From Candidatus Parabacteroides intestinigallinarum (GTDB lineage: Bacteria > Bacteroidota > Bacteroidia > Bacteroidales > Tannerellaceae), in NCBI GenBank assembly GCA_019114945.1, contig DXEN01000072.1:1-64000 (forward strand): a stretch of 64,000 nucleotides of DNA, given 5' to 3'. The notes beneath the pieces were generated by a model. It was not told where the DNA came from, made no database searches, and saw only the letters and a program-made list of their open reading frames with translations. Position 1 is the first letter of the stretch, and every line of letters begins with the position of its first letter. The position numbers and the translations under genes are program-made. Below, piece by piece: positions 19,928 through 30,921 of this stretch.

Positions 19928-22189
19928 ATGTTTCACAACAAGGGACTATTAGGAATGGACAAGGAAGAATTAAAAACGGACTTTTTCACACCCGAGGAGA
20001 AGAAAATCTTTTCAACGAAATACAAGCTCCTGCTGAGCGACCTTTATTGCTGCTTAGAGAAAGAGGACTTGCGAAAGATGAAAGCATTGATACGGCGAAT
20101 CGCCACGACCGATTGTTACGGCAGGGATAAGAACGGTATCAACATCCTGCTGCGCAACATCGACACGGCGCTTATCGTCACTCGCGAGATCGGACTGAAA
20201 CGGGTGTCGGTCATCGCTATCCTGCTGTACCGGCCGGTATGGAAGGGAGCGATCGCGCACGAGGAAGTGGAACAAGCTTTCGGCGCGGAGGTGGCGTTAA
20301 TGATCGACCGTCTGATTAAGACCTCCGAACTATACGCCCGAAGCACGGCGGTGAATTCCGAGAATTTCCACCACCTGCTCTTCTCGTTCGCCGAGGACGT
20401 GCGCGTAATCCTGATTATGATAGCCGACCGTCTCTGCCTGATGCGACTCGGTAAGCGCCTTGCCGAGGACGACCGTGTACGCCTCGCCACGGAAGCCGCT
20501 TACTTATACGCCCCCCTCGCCCATCGACTGGGGCTATATAAGATAAAGAGCGAGTTAGAGGATTTATCGCTGAAATACACCGACCGGAAGCAATACGACT
20601 TCATCAAGCAAAAGCTAAACGAGACGAAACGCTCGCGCGACGCTTACATCGCCGAGTTTATCGCCCCGATCAAGCAAAAGCTGAACGAAGCGGGCTTTTC
20701 GTTCGATATCAAGGGACGAACCAAATCCATCCACTCCATCAACAATAAGTTAAAAAAGCAGCAAGTGGAATTCGAGGGCATCTACGACTTGTTCGCCATC
20801 CGGATCATCCTCGACACGCCTTTGGAGCGGGAGCGCTCGGAATGCTGGCAGGTCTACTCCATCATTACCGATATGTACCAGCCTAATCCCAAACGCATGA
20901 AGGACTGGATATCCATTCCTAAGAGCAATGGCTACGAGAGCTTGCACATCACCGTGATGGGGCCGAAGAACAAGTGGGTGGAAGTACAGATACGCACAAG
21001 ACGGATGGACGAGATAGCCGAACGGGGCCTCGCCGCCCACTGGAAATATAAGGGCGTGAAAGCGGAAAGCGGCCTCGACGAGTTCATGAACAACGTACGC
21101 GCCGCCTTGGAAACGAAAGGGAGCAACCCGCTCGACCTCATGCAAGATTTCAAGATGGACTTGTACAAGGACGAGATTTACGTGTTCACGCCAACCGGTG
21201 AACTGATCAAGCTGGCGAAAGGTGCCACGGTGCTCGATTTCGCTTTCGCCATCCATACGAAACTAGGTTGCACATGCGTCTCAGCGAAAGTAAACGGCAA
21301 GAACGTACCCATCAAGCACGTGCTGGGCAACGGCGATACGGTGGAAGTCATTACGTCCTCACAACAAAGCCCGAAACGGGACTGGCTGGGTTTTGTCGTC
21401 ACCTCGAAAGCGCGCGTGAAAATCAAGCAGGCACTGAAAGAGGAAACCGTGAAAGCGGTAGAGTTCGCCAAGGAGATGCTGCAACGGCGCTTCAAGAACC
21501 GGAAGATTGAGCCGGACGAGGCGACAATGATGCGTTACATCAAGAAGAAAGGTTTCAAGACCGTGACCGACTTCTATATCGAAATCGCCGAGGAACGGCT
21601 GGATCCGAACGAGGTAATCGATGAATATATAGAGACCATACGCAAGGAGACCGAGCCAAACGACCGTGCGGAGGCACGCAGCGCCGAGGAATACAGCGCG
21701 ACAACCCCCATCGAGGAACGCTCGACCGACAAGGACGTATTGGTGATCGACAAGAACCTGACCGGCATCGAATATAAATTGGCCAAGTGCTGCAACCCGA
21801 TCTATGGTGACGAGGTATTCGGTTTCGTCTCCACACGAGGCATCAAGATCCATCGCATGGACTGCCCGAACGCGCAAGAAATGATTAGCCGGTTCGGCTA
21901 CCGTATCGTGCGAGCGAAATGGAGCGGGAAAGGCGAGACTGGCTATATCGTGACGCTACGGGTTATCGGACGGGACGATATCGCCATCGTGACAAACATC
22001 ACTTCCGTCATAGGCAAGGAATCGAGCGTCACGCTGCGTTCGCTAAATATCGACTCGGTGGACGGACTCTTCCAAGGGAACTTCACCGTCTCGGTAAAAG
22101 ACACCGGCTCGCTCACCGCACTGACCAAGAAGATCCGTGCGGTAAGCGGCGTAAAAAGCGTAGAGCGGCTGAACACGGGCATGGCATAA
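19928..22189 (+). CDS. RelA/SpoT family (p)ppGpp synthetase/hydrolase
   Basis: RelA_SpoT synthetase segment (FEGIYDLFAIRIIL), TGS (VFTPTGELIKLAKGATVLDFAFAIHTKLG) and C-terminal ACT. Start may be 19955 (MDKEELKTDF). Confidence 0.95.
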   Translation: MFHNKGLLGMDKEELKTDFFTPEEKKIFSTKYKLLLSDLYCCLEKEDLRKMKALIRRIATTDCYGRDKNGINILLRNIDTALIVTREIGLKRVSVIAILLYRPVWKGAIAHEEVEQAFGAEVALMIDRLIKTSELYARSTAVNSENFHHLLFSFAEDVRVILIMIADRLCLMRLGKRLAEDDRVRLATEAAYLYAPLAHRLGLYKIKSELEDLSLKYTDRKQYDFIKQKLNETKRSRDAYIAEFIAPIKQKLNEAGFSFDIKGRTKSIHSINNKLKKQQVEFEGIYDLFAIRIILDTPLERERSECWQVYSIITDMYQPNPKRMKDWISIPKSNGYESLHITVMGPKNKWVEVQIRTRRMDEIAERGLAAHWKYKGVKAESGLDEFMNNVRAALETKGSNPLDLMQDFKMDLYKDEIYVFTPTGELIKLAKGATVLDFAFAIHTKLGCTCVSAKVNGKNVPIKHVLGNGDTVEVITSSQQSPKRDWLGFVVTSKARVKIKQALKEETVKAVEFAKEMLQRRFKNRKIEPDEATMMRYIKKKGFKTVTDFYIEIAEERLDPNEVIDEYIETIRKETEPNDRAEARSAEEYSATTPIEERSTDKDVLVIDKNLTGIEYKLAKCCNPIYGDEVFGFVSTRGIKIHRMDCPNAQEMISRFGYRIVRAKWSGKGETGYIVTLRVIGRDDIAIVTNITSVIGKESSVTLRSLNIDSVDGLFQGNFTVSVKDTGSLTALTKKIRAVSGVKSVERLNTGMA

Positions 22190-22198
22190 AGCGGAATC

Positions 22199-23629
22199 CT
22201 ATTCTACCGGCTTCAACCCCATCCGCCCGGCCTGTTCGAGCATGAACAGCCGGGCGGCCTCATACTCGTTCGGGATTACGCCATCCAAGATAGCGTTCTT
22301 AATCGCCTCCTTCAGCACGCCCACGGGTCGCGAGGGCGGCAGAGCGAACGTCGCCATAATCTCCTCGCCCGACACGGGTGGTTGGAAATTGCGCACCCGG
22401 TCTTTCTCCTCGATATCGGCCAGCTTCTCGCGTACCTTCCGGTAATTCTCCAAGAAACGACGCACCTTCTCCGGCCTCTTGCTCGTGATATCAGCCTCGC
22501 AAAGTTTCATCAAATCATCGATATCATCCCCGGCATCGAACAGAAGCCGACGGATAGCCGAGTCGGTCACCTCCTCGTCCGACAAGGCAATCGGACGCAT
22601 ATGTAGGCTCACCATCTTTTGCACATATTTCATCTTCTCGTTCATCGGGAGCTTCATCTTTCGGAAAATCCCAGGAACCATCTTCTCCCCTACGAAATTA
22701 TGATTATGGAACGTCCACCCCAAACGAGGATCGAACCGTTTAGTGACAGGTTTGGCGATATCGTGGAACAAAGCGCTCCAGCGCAACCACAAATTGTCGG
22801 TCGTCCGGCTCAGCCGATCCAATACCATCAGCGTATGAGCGAAATTGTCCTTATGGCCGATGCCCTCCTTGGTCTCCACTCCTTTCAAAGCGCACAACTC
22901 CGGAAAGATCAGCTCAAGCAAACCGCACTTATCGAGCAAATCAAAGCCGATCGAAGGTTTGGGCGACATGATAATCTTATTCAACTCATCTACGATCCGC
23001 TCCTTGGAGATGATCGAGATCCGTTCCCGGTTGCGCACGATCGCATCGAACGTCGTCGGCGCGATGAAGAAACCTAACTGGGTAGCGAAGCGAATCGCCC
23101 GCATCATCCGCAACGGATCGTCGCTGAAGGTAATATCAGGATCCAAGGGCGTCCGGATCGTTAAATCCTCCAAATCATCCAGCCCTCCGAAAGGATCGAC
23201 CAACTCGCCATATCGCTCTCGGTTCAAGCAAAGCGCCAAAGCGTTGATCGTGAAATCGCGGCGATTTTGGTCGTCCTCCAACGTCCCATCCTCTACAATA
23301 GGCTTGCGGCTATCGTGGCTATACGATTCCTTGCGAGCCCCGACAAACTCCAATTCCAAATCGCCGGCTTTCACCTGTGCCGTACCAAAATTCTTGAATA
23401 CGGAAAGATGCGCCCCTTTCCCCAATTTCCTGGCGACCGACTTAGCTAATTCGATACCGCTCCCCACCGCCACTACATCGATATCCTTCGACGAACGGTT
23501 CAAGAACAAATCTCGCACATAGCCACCTATCACATACGCTTCCACGCCCAACTCGTCCGCCGCCTCCGATATAATCCGGAAATGTTTAGCGGAAATATGC
23601 ACCAATATCTCTTCCTCGCTTATATACAT
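22199..23629 (-). CDS. CCA tRNA nucleotidyltransferase / poly(A) polymerase family with HD domain
   Basis: AYVIGGYVRDLFLNRSSKDIDVVAVG, RRDFTINALAL, LFHDIAKPVT. Confidence 0.95.
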   Translation of the reverse strand: MYISEEEILVHISAKHFRIISEAADELGVEAYVIGGYVRDLFLNRSSKDIDVVAVGSGIELAKSVARKLGKGAHLSVFKNFGTAQVKAGDLELEFVGARKESYSHDSRKPIVEDGTLEDDQNRRDFTINALALCLNRERYGELVDPFGGLDDLEDLTIRTPLDPDITFSDDPLRMMRAIRFATQLGFFIAPTTFDAIVRNRERISIISKERIVDELNKIIMSPKPSIGFDLLDKCGLLELIFPELCALKGVETKEGIGHKDNFAHTLMVLDRLSRTTDNLWLRWSALFHDIAKPVTKRFDPRLGWTFHNHNFVGEKMVPGIFRKMKLPMNEKMKYVQKMVSLHMRPIALSDEEVTDSAIRRLLFDAGDDIDDLMKLCEADITSKRPEKVRRFLENYRKVREKLADIEEKDRVRNFQPPVSGEEIMATFALPPSRPVGVLKEAIKNAILDGVIPNEYEAARLFMLEQAGRMGLKPVE

Positions 23630-23816
23630 GAATGCTATATTAACCGTAATAAAAACGCGAAGGTAACAATCTTTTCACAATTCATGGCAATGAACGTGAA
23701 TACACCGCGCGCTTGAAAATCCCGAAAAAATAAACGCGTTCGCATCACCCTTCGGGATGACTATTGCGTAAAATATCAAATATTCTTACCTTTACCCCCA
23801 ATTTGAATAGGACAAA

Positions 23817-25043
23817 ATGAGATTTGATGAATTAGATTTGGAAGATGCCGTATTGGATGGACTTTACGACATGAATTTCGAGGAGACGACACCGATCCAA
23901 GAAAAAACAATTCCCTTGATATTGGAGGGTAAAGATATTATTGGCTGCGCGCAAACCGGCACGGGAAAGACGGCCGCGTACGTGTTACCTGTAATCAGCG
24001 AGCTAAGCCGGGGCGATTTTCCGACAGACGCCGTCAACGCCGTGATTATGGCACCAACGCGCGAGTTGGCGCAACAAATCGACCAACAGATACAGGGATT
24101 CACCTACTATATTCCCTCTATCTCGGCGGTAGCTGTTTATGGCGGGACCGATGGCATCACGTGGGAGCAACAAAGAAGAGGCTTGGAGCTGGGCGCCGAT
24201 ATCGTGATCGCTACTCCGGGGCGTCTGCTATCGCATATCAAACTGGGGACGGTAGATCTCTCACGGGTATCTTTTTTCATTCTGGATGAAGCCGACCGCA
24301 TGCTGGATATGGGCTTTTTCGACGATATCATGCAAGTTTATAAACAACTTCCCCCCACGTGCCAAACGATCATGTTCTCGGCGACAATGCCGCCCAAGAT
24401 CCAGACCTTGGCAAAGTCCATCCTTAAGGATCCGGTAGAGGTGAAGATCGCGATTTCCCGCCCTCCCGAATCAATCATGCAAACCGCCTACATCTGTTAC
24501 GACCCGCAGAAGATCAAGATCCTGCAAGATCTTTTCACGCAAGCCCCGCCGCGGCGCGTCATCATCTTCTCTTCCTCGAAAATGAAAGTGAAGGAGCTAA
24601 CTTCTACCTTGAAGAAAAAGAAGTTCAACGTGGCGGCCATGCATTCCGATTTGGAGCAATCGCAACGGGAAGAGGTGATGAAAGCATTCAAGAACGGCCA
24701 TATCGACATTCTCGTGGCGACGGACGTAGTAGCGCGTGGCATCGACATCAACGACATCAGGCTTGTCGTCAATTTCGACATTCCACACGATCCGGAGGAT
24801 TACGTACACCGCATCGGCCGAACGGCCCGCGGCACGAATGGCGAAGGCTTGGCGATCACGTTCGTCGCGCCCAACGAGCAACCCCGATTCCAGAAACTGG
24901 AGGAATTCCTGGAGAAAGAGATCTACAAGATTCCGATAGATCCGAAATTCGGCGAGGTGCCCGCCTACGAGCCATCGAAATATCGCACTGTTATAAAAAA
25001 GCAAGGCCGCACCCTACGTCGGCCCAAGAGAAAACAAGCATGA
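23817..25043 (+). CDS. DEAD/DEAH-box RNA helicase
   Basis: AQTGTGKTAA, PTRELAQQ, DEADRMLDMGF, SATMP, HRIGRTAR. Confidence 0.96.
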   Translation: MRFDELDLEDAVLDGLYDMNFEETTPIQEKTIPLILEGKDIIGCAQTGTGKTAAYVLPVISELSRGDFPTDAVNAVIMAPTRELAQQIDQQIQGFTYYIPSISAVAVYGGTDGITWEQQRRGLELGADIVIATPGRLLSHIKLGTVDLSRVSFFILDEADRMLDMGFFDDIMQVYKQLPPTCQTIMFSATMPPKIQTLAKSILKDPVEVKIAISRPPESIMQTAYICYDPQKIKILQDLFTQAPPRRVIIFSSSKMKVKELTSTLKKKKFNVAAMHSDLEQSQREEVMKAFKNGHIDILVATDVVARGIDINDIRLVVNFDIPHDPEDYVHRIGRTARGTNGEGLAITFVAPNEQPRFQKLEEFLEKEIYKIPIDPKFGEVPAYEPSKYRTVIKKQGRTLRRPKRKQA

Positions 25044-27166
25044 CAATACAAGAAATCAACATAGCGTATAACCGGATTGTCGGTTCGTTGGACAGCAAGG
25101 AACTGAAAAACGCGTTCGATTACCTGCAAAGCTTGATTGCCGGTACGCAAGAGTATGCGTTCCAGGATGCGGTGGACAAATTGCGGGATACCTATAAATA
25201 TATGCTACGCTATCGGATAGAGGGCGTGAAAGACCCGATGCAGGAATCTATCTACAACAATCTGCTCGCCTCGACTTATGAGCTGACCGACGAGGTAAGG
25301 CACAAAGCGCTGGCCGTTGTCTCGCCCCTCACCTACTACAGCCACAAGCGTATGGCCCCGAAAGAAAGTTTCGAGGCCATGCACCAAGCGCTGCGGCATG
25401 CCACCGACGAGGCGGTGCTTGTCCGGCTGTTCGAGAAAGTATGGACCTCCGGCCTGCTGAAGCCGGAGGAGACCGCCGCCATTCAGGCGATTCTGGAAGA
25501 CAGCGAGCTACACTACACCGTCGGTTGCCAAGTCGTTTCCGCCCTGCTGTTGGGGTCGCGAATCGCTTTCGATAAGGAGAAACTATCGCTACTATTCGAC
25601 GCCGCCGGGAGCGACAACCCGGAAATCCGCTGCCGGGCTTTGATTGGCATCCTTCTGACTCTCTATACCTACCGGAGGCGTATGGAGGCGTATCCACGGA
25701 TAGCGAACCGGCTGGCCGCTTTGGCGGAAACAACGCCAGATCTTACGAAATCAATCCGCACGATTATCCTGCGCTTCATCCTCGCCCGCGAGACGGAAAA
25801 GATAGCAGGCAAACTGCAAGAGGAGATCATCCAAGAGATCATAAAGTCCGGCCCGAAGTTCGGCAAGGAGATTACCCCCGATCTATTGGGAGGCGAGATG
25901 AACCCGGAATGGCAAGAGAAACTCGCGAACAGCTCGCTCGGAAAAAAGATGATCGAGTTCAGCGAGTTGCAACTGGAAGGCGCCGACGTGATGCACTCTA
26001 CTTTCACGCACCTGAAGCATTTCCCTTTCTTCCGCGAGTTGAGCAACTGGTTCATGCCCTTTACGGCGAGTCATTCCGTCTTCGGAAACGCGACAGAAAA
26101 CCCCGCAGAACAGAAGATGCTAAGTTCGATGGCGGAGGCACCTTTTATGTGCAACTCAGACAAATATTCCCTTTTTCTCGGCATGAGGATGCTACCGGAG
26201 CAAGCCCGCCAGCTCATGACGGGGCAACTTGGCGGACAAGCCTCGGAGATGATCCGGCAAACCCAGGAGGAACTGCCGGGACAACGAGACAAAATGGATA
26301 TAATCGCAATGCAATACATACAGGATTTGTATCGTTTCTTCAAGCTCCACCCCCGGCATCTGGATTTCGAGGATATATTCACGCTCACGCTTGATTTCCA
26401 TAACCTGCCCATCATTCGTCCCTACATCGACGATAAAGAGAGCCTGACGACGATCGCCGAGTTCTATCTTCGGAAGCGATATTTCCCGGAGGCGCTGACG
26501 CTTTTCAGCCAATTATCGGAAGCCGACCAAGAGAACGACACGCTCTACCAGAAAATAGGTTATTGCAAACAAATGAGCGGCGACATACAAGGAGCCCTAA
26601 ACGCTTATCTACGCGCCGACCTTCTCCAGCCGGACAGTAAATGGGTAATCCGGCGAATCGCCGGTTGCTACCGCACCTTGAAACAGCCGGAGAAGGCATT
26701 GGGCTATTATCGGCGTTGCGAGGCCATGAACCCCGACGACCTCTCCATACAACTCTCTATCGGCCATTGCCAATTAGAGTTAAAGGAATACAATGAGGCC
26801 CTTAAGTATTACTTCAAGGTAGACTATTTAGACCCGGCGAATATGAAAGCGTGGCGACCGATCGCCTGGTGCTCTTTCCTTGTCGGGAAGTACGACCAAG
26901 CCCGCGGTTATTACAAGAAAATCATCGACAATCAACCAAACACGCAAGACTTCTTGAACGCCGGGCACACGGAATGGGCCTTGCAACACGTCAAGGAGGC
27001 GCTGGCGCTCTACCGGAAAGCGGTAGAGAAAGAATCGGGCGATTTCCAGAAGTTCCGGGAATTGTTCGACCAGGATATTCCCGACTTGCTTGTCGCCGGC
27101 ATCGAGGAAGCGGAAATCCCGCTCATGCTGGACCAGCTCCGGTATACGATAGATGGTACGTTTTGA
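25040..27166 (+). CDS. Tetratricopeptide-repeat protein
   Basis: C-terminal TPRs (ALNAYLRADLLQPDSKWVIRRIAGCYRTLKQPEKALGYYRRCEAMNPDD); start overlaps helicase stop. Confidence 0.85.
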   Translation: MTIQEINIAYNRIVGSLDSKELKNAFDYLQSLIAGTQEYAFQDAVDKLRDTYKYMLRYRIEGVKDPMQESIYNNLLASTYELTDEVRHKALAVVSPLTYYSHKRMAPKESFEAMHQALRHATDEAVLVRLFEKVWTSGLLKPEETAAIQAILEDSELHYTVGCQVVSALLLGSRIAFDKEKLSLLFDAAGSDNPEIRCRALIGILLTLYTYRRRMEAYPRIANRLAALAETTPDLTKSIRTIILRFILARETEKIAGKLQEEIIQEIIKSGPKFGKEITPDLLGGEMNPEWQEKLANSSLGKKMIEFSELQLEGADVMHSTFTHLKHFPFFRELSNWFMPFTASHSVFGNATENPAEQKMLSSMAEAPFMCNSDKYSLFLGMRMLPEQARQLMTGQLGGQASEMIRQTQEELPGQRDKMDIIAMQYIQDLYRFFKLHPRHLDFEDIFTLTLDFHNLPIIRPYIDDKESLTTIAEFYLRKRYFPEALTLFSQLSEADQENDTLYQKIGYCKQMSGDIQGALNAYLRADLLQPDSKWVIRRIAGCYRTLKQPEKALGYYRRCEAMNPDDLSIQLSIGHCQLELKEYNEALKYYFKVDYLDPANMKAWRPIAWCSFLVGKYDQARGYYKKIIDNQPNTQDFLNAGHTEWALQHVKEALALYRKAVEKESGDFQKFRELFDQDIPDLLVAGIEEAEIPLMLDQLRYTIDGTF

Positions 27167-27189
27167 GCCGGAATAAACAAACGAACACT

Positions 27190-28515
27190 ATGATCGATCA
27201 AACTATATTCAAGGATAAGAAAGCGGTCTATTATACATTAGGCTGCAAACTGAATTTCGCGGAAACCTCCACGATCGGCAAGTTATTGGCCGGCTTAGGT
27301 GTCCGTAAGGCACGTCCCGGCGAGCAAGCGGATATCTGCGTCATCAATACCTGCTCCGTGACCGAGTTGGCCGACAAGAAAGGCCGTCAGGCGATTCGCC
27401 GGATCGGGAAACGGCATCCCGGAGCGTTTATCGTGGCGACCGGTTGCTACGCGCAATTGAAGCCGGAAGAGGTGTCGCTTGTCGAGGGCGTTGATCTCGT
27501 ATTAGGCGCTGAGCAAAAGCTATGGCTTCCGCGTTACATCGAACGGTTGGAGAAACGACCGGGAGCGGGAACCATCGTGACGACACCCAGCCGGGAGATC
27601 CGTGCCTTCTCGTCTTCTTGCTCCGCCGACGATCGCACACGCCACTTCCTGAAAGTGCAAGACGGATGCGACTACTTCTGTTCCTACTGCACGATCCCCT
27701 TCGCGCGCGGCCGGAGCCGCAACGGCTCGATCGCCGAGATGGTGGAGCAAGCACGCGAGGTGGCCCGGCAAGGCGGGAAGGAGATTGTATTGACCGGCGT
27801 AAATATAGGCGATTTCGGGAAAAGCACGAACGAGACCTTTATCGACCTGATCCGGGCCTTGGACGAGGTAGAAGGCATCGTCCGGTATCGCATCTCCTCC
27901 ATCGAGCCGAACCTGATCACGGACGAGGCGATCGACTTCGTGGCCAACAGCCGACGCTTCGCCCCGCATTTCCACATCCCGCTGCAAAGCGGCTCCGACG
28001 CCGTGCTCAAACTGATGCGACGCCGTTACGACACGGCGCTCTTCCGGCATAAGATCGAGAAAATAAAGGCTCTCATGCCACACGCTTTCATCGGCGTGGA
28101 TGTTATCGTGGGCACACGGGGCGAGACCGACGTCTACTTCGAGGAAACGCGCCAATTCATCGAAAGTTTAGACATCAGCCAACTGCATGTATTCAGTTAC
28201 TCCGAGCGTCCCGGTACGCAAGCGCTGAAAATTGACTACGTGGTCGATCCGCAGGTCAAGCACACGCGCAGTCAATGCTTGCTGGAGCTCTCCGACCGGA
28301 AGCTGCATGATTTCTACGAGGCGCATATCGGACAAAAGGCAAACGTATTGTTCGAGCAAACAAGGAAAGGCGGAAAGATGCACGGCTTCACGGAAAATTA
28401 TATCAAGGTAGAGATTCCGTACGACACGGCGTTAGTAAACGAGACCCGCATCGTCGCCTTAACGGGCTGGAACAACGACCGCACGGCGCTTACCGCTGAT
28501 TTATTAATCCCTTAA
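27190..28515 (+). CDS. mtaB: tRNA (t6A37) C2-methylthiotransferase, MtaB-like radical SAM
   Basis: YYTLGCKLNFAETS, CDYFCSYCTIPFARGRSRN, HIPLQSGSD. Track ORF starts upstream at 26851 inside the previous gene; ATG at 27190 preferred. Confidence 0.93.
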   Translation: MIDQTIFKDKKAVYYTLGCKLNFAETSTIGKLLAGLGVRKARPGEQADICVINTCSVTELADKKGRQAIRRIGKRHPGAFIVATGCYAQLKPEEVSLVEGVDLVLGAEQKLWLPRYIERLEKRPGAGTIVTTPSREIRAFSSSCSADDRTRHFLKVQDGCDYFCSYCTIPFARGRSRNGSIAEMVEQAREVARQGGKEIVLTGVNIGDFGKSTNETFIDLIRALDEVEGIVRYRISSIEPNLITDEAIDFVANSRRFAPHFHIPLQSGSDAVLKLMRRRYDTALFRHKIEKIKALMPHAFIGVDVIVGTRGETDVYFEETRQFIESLDISQLHVFSYSERPGTQALKIDYVVDPQVKHTRSQCLLELSDRKLHDFYEAHIGQKANVLFEQTRKGGKMHGFTENYIKVEIPYDTALVNETRIVALTGWNNDRTALTADLLIP

Positions 28516-28527
28516 GTCCATATCCGT

Positions 28528-29418
28528 ATGTGGAATAAGATTCAATACGCTCTCCTGTACGCTTGGGTGAAGACGCACGCCCTCTTGCCCATGCCCTTGC
28601 TCTACGTTCTGTCCGATATTCTCTACGTGATTATCTATCGGATCGTACGCTACCGGGTAGCCGTCGCACGGCGCAACCTTAGCGCCTCCTTCCCGGAAAA
28701 ATCCACGAAAGAGCTACGCCTGCTGGAACGGCGGTTCTACCATCATTTCTCCGATTATATCGTAGAGACTATCAAACTGGCGCATATCTCCCAAAAGGAG
28801 GTTTTGCGCCGGGCGCATGTAGAGAACCCGGAACTCGTAGACCAGCTGATGGAAAAAGGGCATCCTTGCGTGATCTTACTAATGGGACATTATGGGAATT
28901 GGGAATGGTACTCCGCCTCTACACCAATTTTCAAAGACGCACGCATCTATCAAATTTATCGGCCATTAAAAAATTTAGCGGTCGATCGGCTTTTTATCCA
29001 ATTGCGCACTCATTTCGGCTCGTTCGGTATCAAGAAGAACGACACGATACGCGACATCATTCAACTAAAGAAAGACAAGACACGCTGCGTGGTCATTTTC
29101 TTGGCGGACCAGACGCCGAGCAAGGCGAATCTGCACTACTGGACTGATTTCCTCCATCAAGATACGGCGATACTAACCGGTCCCGAGCGGATCGCCAAGA
29201 AACTCGACCTACCGGTCGTATTCCTCGATGTACGGAAAAAGAAACGGGGATTCTATACATTACGCATGGAGCTCATCGCGGAAAACCCGCGGACAACCCC
29301 GGAGAACGATATTACCGAGCGTTATGCCCGGCTGATGGAAAAAAGCATCCTGCGCGACCCGGCCTATTGGCTATGGACGCACAAACGTTGGAAATACAAA
29401 CACGAGCAAGAACAATGA
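28528..29418 (+). CDS. Lysophospholipid/lipid A-type acyltransferase (LpxL/HtrB family)
   Basis: VARRNLSASFPEKS, LMGHYGNWEW, FLADQTPSK. Confidence 0.9.
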   Translation: MWNKIQYALLYAWVKTHALLPMPLLYVLSDILYVIIYRIVRYRVAVARRNLSASFPEKSTKELRLLERRFYHHFSDYIVETIKLAHISQKEVLRRAHVENPELVDQLMEKGHPCVILLMGHYGNWEWYSASTPIFKDARIYQIYRPLKNLAVDRLFIQLRTHFGSFGIKKNDTIRDIIQLKKDKTRCVVIFLADQTPSKANLHYWTDFLHQDTAILTGPERIAKKLDLPVVFLDVRKKKRGFYTLRMELIAENPRTTPENDITERYARLMEKSILRDPAYWLWTHKRWKYKHEQEQ

Positions 29419-30443
29419 ATAAAAGAGTGGCCATCATCATCCTCAATTGGAACGGGCGGGAGTTGTTGAAGCGGTTCCTCCCCTCTGTCGTATCCCATTC
29501 GCCGGAGTGGGCGGAAGTCATCGTAGCGGATAATGGCTCTACCGACGATTCCATCGACCTGTTGCGGACGGAGTTTCCTTCCGTCCGTTTGATTCTTCTT
29601 GATCGAAACTACGGATTCGCCGAAGGATACAACCGGACGATCGCTCAAATCGATCACGAGTATTGCGTGCTGCTGAATAGCGATATAGAAGTGACACCCG
29701 GCTGGATGGAAGCGCCGGTGAGGCTTCTCGATAGCGATCCCGCCCTCGCGGGGGCGCAACCGAAAATCCGCTCTTGGCGCGACAAGAGATATTTCGAGTA
29801 CGCGGGAGCCGCCGGTGGCTACATGGATTTGTATGGCTATCCTTTCTGCCGCGGGCGCGTCTTCCACGTCGTGGAGGAAGACGAGGGGCAATACGATACC
29901 CCCGCCGACATCTTATGGGCTACGGGCGCATGCCTCTTCATCCGGACCACCGTCTACAAGGAAGCAGGAGGGCTGGACGCGGGATTTTTCGCCCATCAAG
30001 AAGAAATCGACCTCTGCTGGCGCCTGCGCTCCCGGGGCTATCGGCTGGTTTGCGTGCCTCAATCCGTCGTCTATCACGTAGGCGGGGCGACGCTCGATGC
30101 CGAGAATCCCCGCAAGACGTTCCTGAACTTCCGCAACAACCTCTTGATGCTTTATAAGAACTTGCCGGAGGCGGATTTGAGGCATGTCATGCGCGTCCGC
30201 TTTTGGCTGGATTACCTTGCCGCCACCCAGTTCCTCCTGACCGGCCACCCCAAGAACGCTTGGGCCGTCTACAAGGCACGCAAGGCTTATCGCACGCTCA
30301 AACCTACATACACCCCGCTACGGGAGCAAAACATGCGGGAAGCCACCGGAAGCCCGATTCCGGAACTTATGCGCCACAGCCTTCTCGTTGCGTTCTATCT
30401 GAAAGGGAAGAAAACGTTTCAAGCCTTGCGCGCCCGTCCGTAA
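29415..30443 (+). CDS. Glycosyltransferase family 2
   Basis: VAIIILNWNGRELLKRFLPSV, VADNGSTDDSIDLL; ATGA overlap with the acyltransferase (track start 29367 is upstream). Confidence 0.93.
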   Translation: MNKRVAIIILNWNGRELLKRFLPSVVSHSPEWAEVIVADNGSTDDSIDLLRTEFPSVRLILLDRNYGFAEGYNRTIAQIDHEYCVLLNSDIEVTPGWMEAPVRLLDSDPALAGAQPKIRSWRDKRYFEYAGAAGGYMDLYGYPFCRGRVFHVVEEDEGQYDTPADILWATGACLFIRTTVYKEAGGLDAGFFAHQEEIDLCWRLRSRGYRLVCVPQSVVYHVGGATLDAENPRKTFLNFRNNLLMLYKNLPEADLRHVMRVRFWLDYLAATQFLLTGHPKNAWAVYKARKAYRTLKPTYTPLREQNMREATGSPIPELMRHSLLVAFYLKGKKTFQALRARP

Positions 30444-30470
30444 ATCCAAGTTCTTCGCGGTATCGGGGCG

Positions 30471-30830
30471 CTAAAAGGCCTCTTTCAAACGGACGGAGGC
30501 GCTATGGACATCCCCGCCAAAAGGAGGATTCAGCTTCGATAGTGTCAAGTCTACTTCCGTAATCGTCGGGAAGTTCTCTTTCAAGGCCCGCGTGATACGT
30601 CCCGCCACGTGCTCCAGCAGCTTGGACGGAATGTCCATTTCCCGCTTCACGGTGGCATACACGGCGGCATAGTTAATCGTGTCTTCCAAGTCATCGCTTC
30701 GCACGGCCCCTTCTAAAGGAGCGGTGAGCGTCAAGTCGACGACAAAAGTGTTCCCCACGCGCGTCTCTTGCGGCGCGACACCATGATAGGCGTAGAATTT
30801 CATCGCCCGTAATATAATCTGTGTTGTCAT
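30471..30830 (-). CDS. folB: Dihydroneopterin aldolase
   Basis: ILRAMKFYAYHGVAPQETRVGNTFVVDLTLT, LEDTINYAAVYATVKREM. Confidence 0.93.
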   Translation of the reverse strand: MTTQIILRAMKFYAYHGVAPQETRVGNTFVVDLTLTAPLEGAVRSDDLEDTINYAAVYATVKREMDIPSKLLEHVAGRITRALKENFPTITEVDLTLSKLNPPFGGDVHSASVRLKEAF

Positions 30831-30889
30831 AAACGCTTAATTTATCTGTAAATGTATGGAAAGTAAACCGCTCCGCCAAAAATTAACCG

Positions 30890-30897
30890 TATATTTG
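30890..30897 (+). promoter_or_regulatory. -7 box TATATTTG for the bactofilin gene
   Basis: Matches TAnnTTTG; 25 bp upstream of the Met at 30922, supporting that start. Confidence 0.5.
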
Positions 30898-30921
30898 TCC
30901 AACAAGACAAAAAAGCGAGAG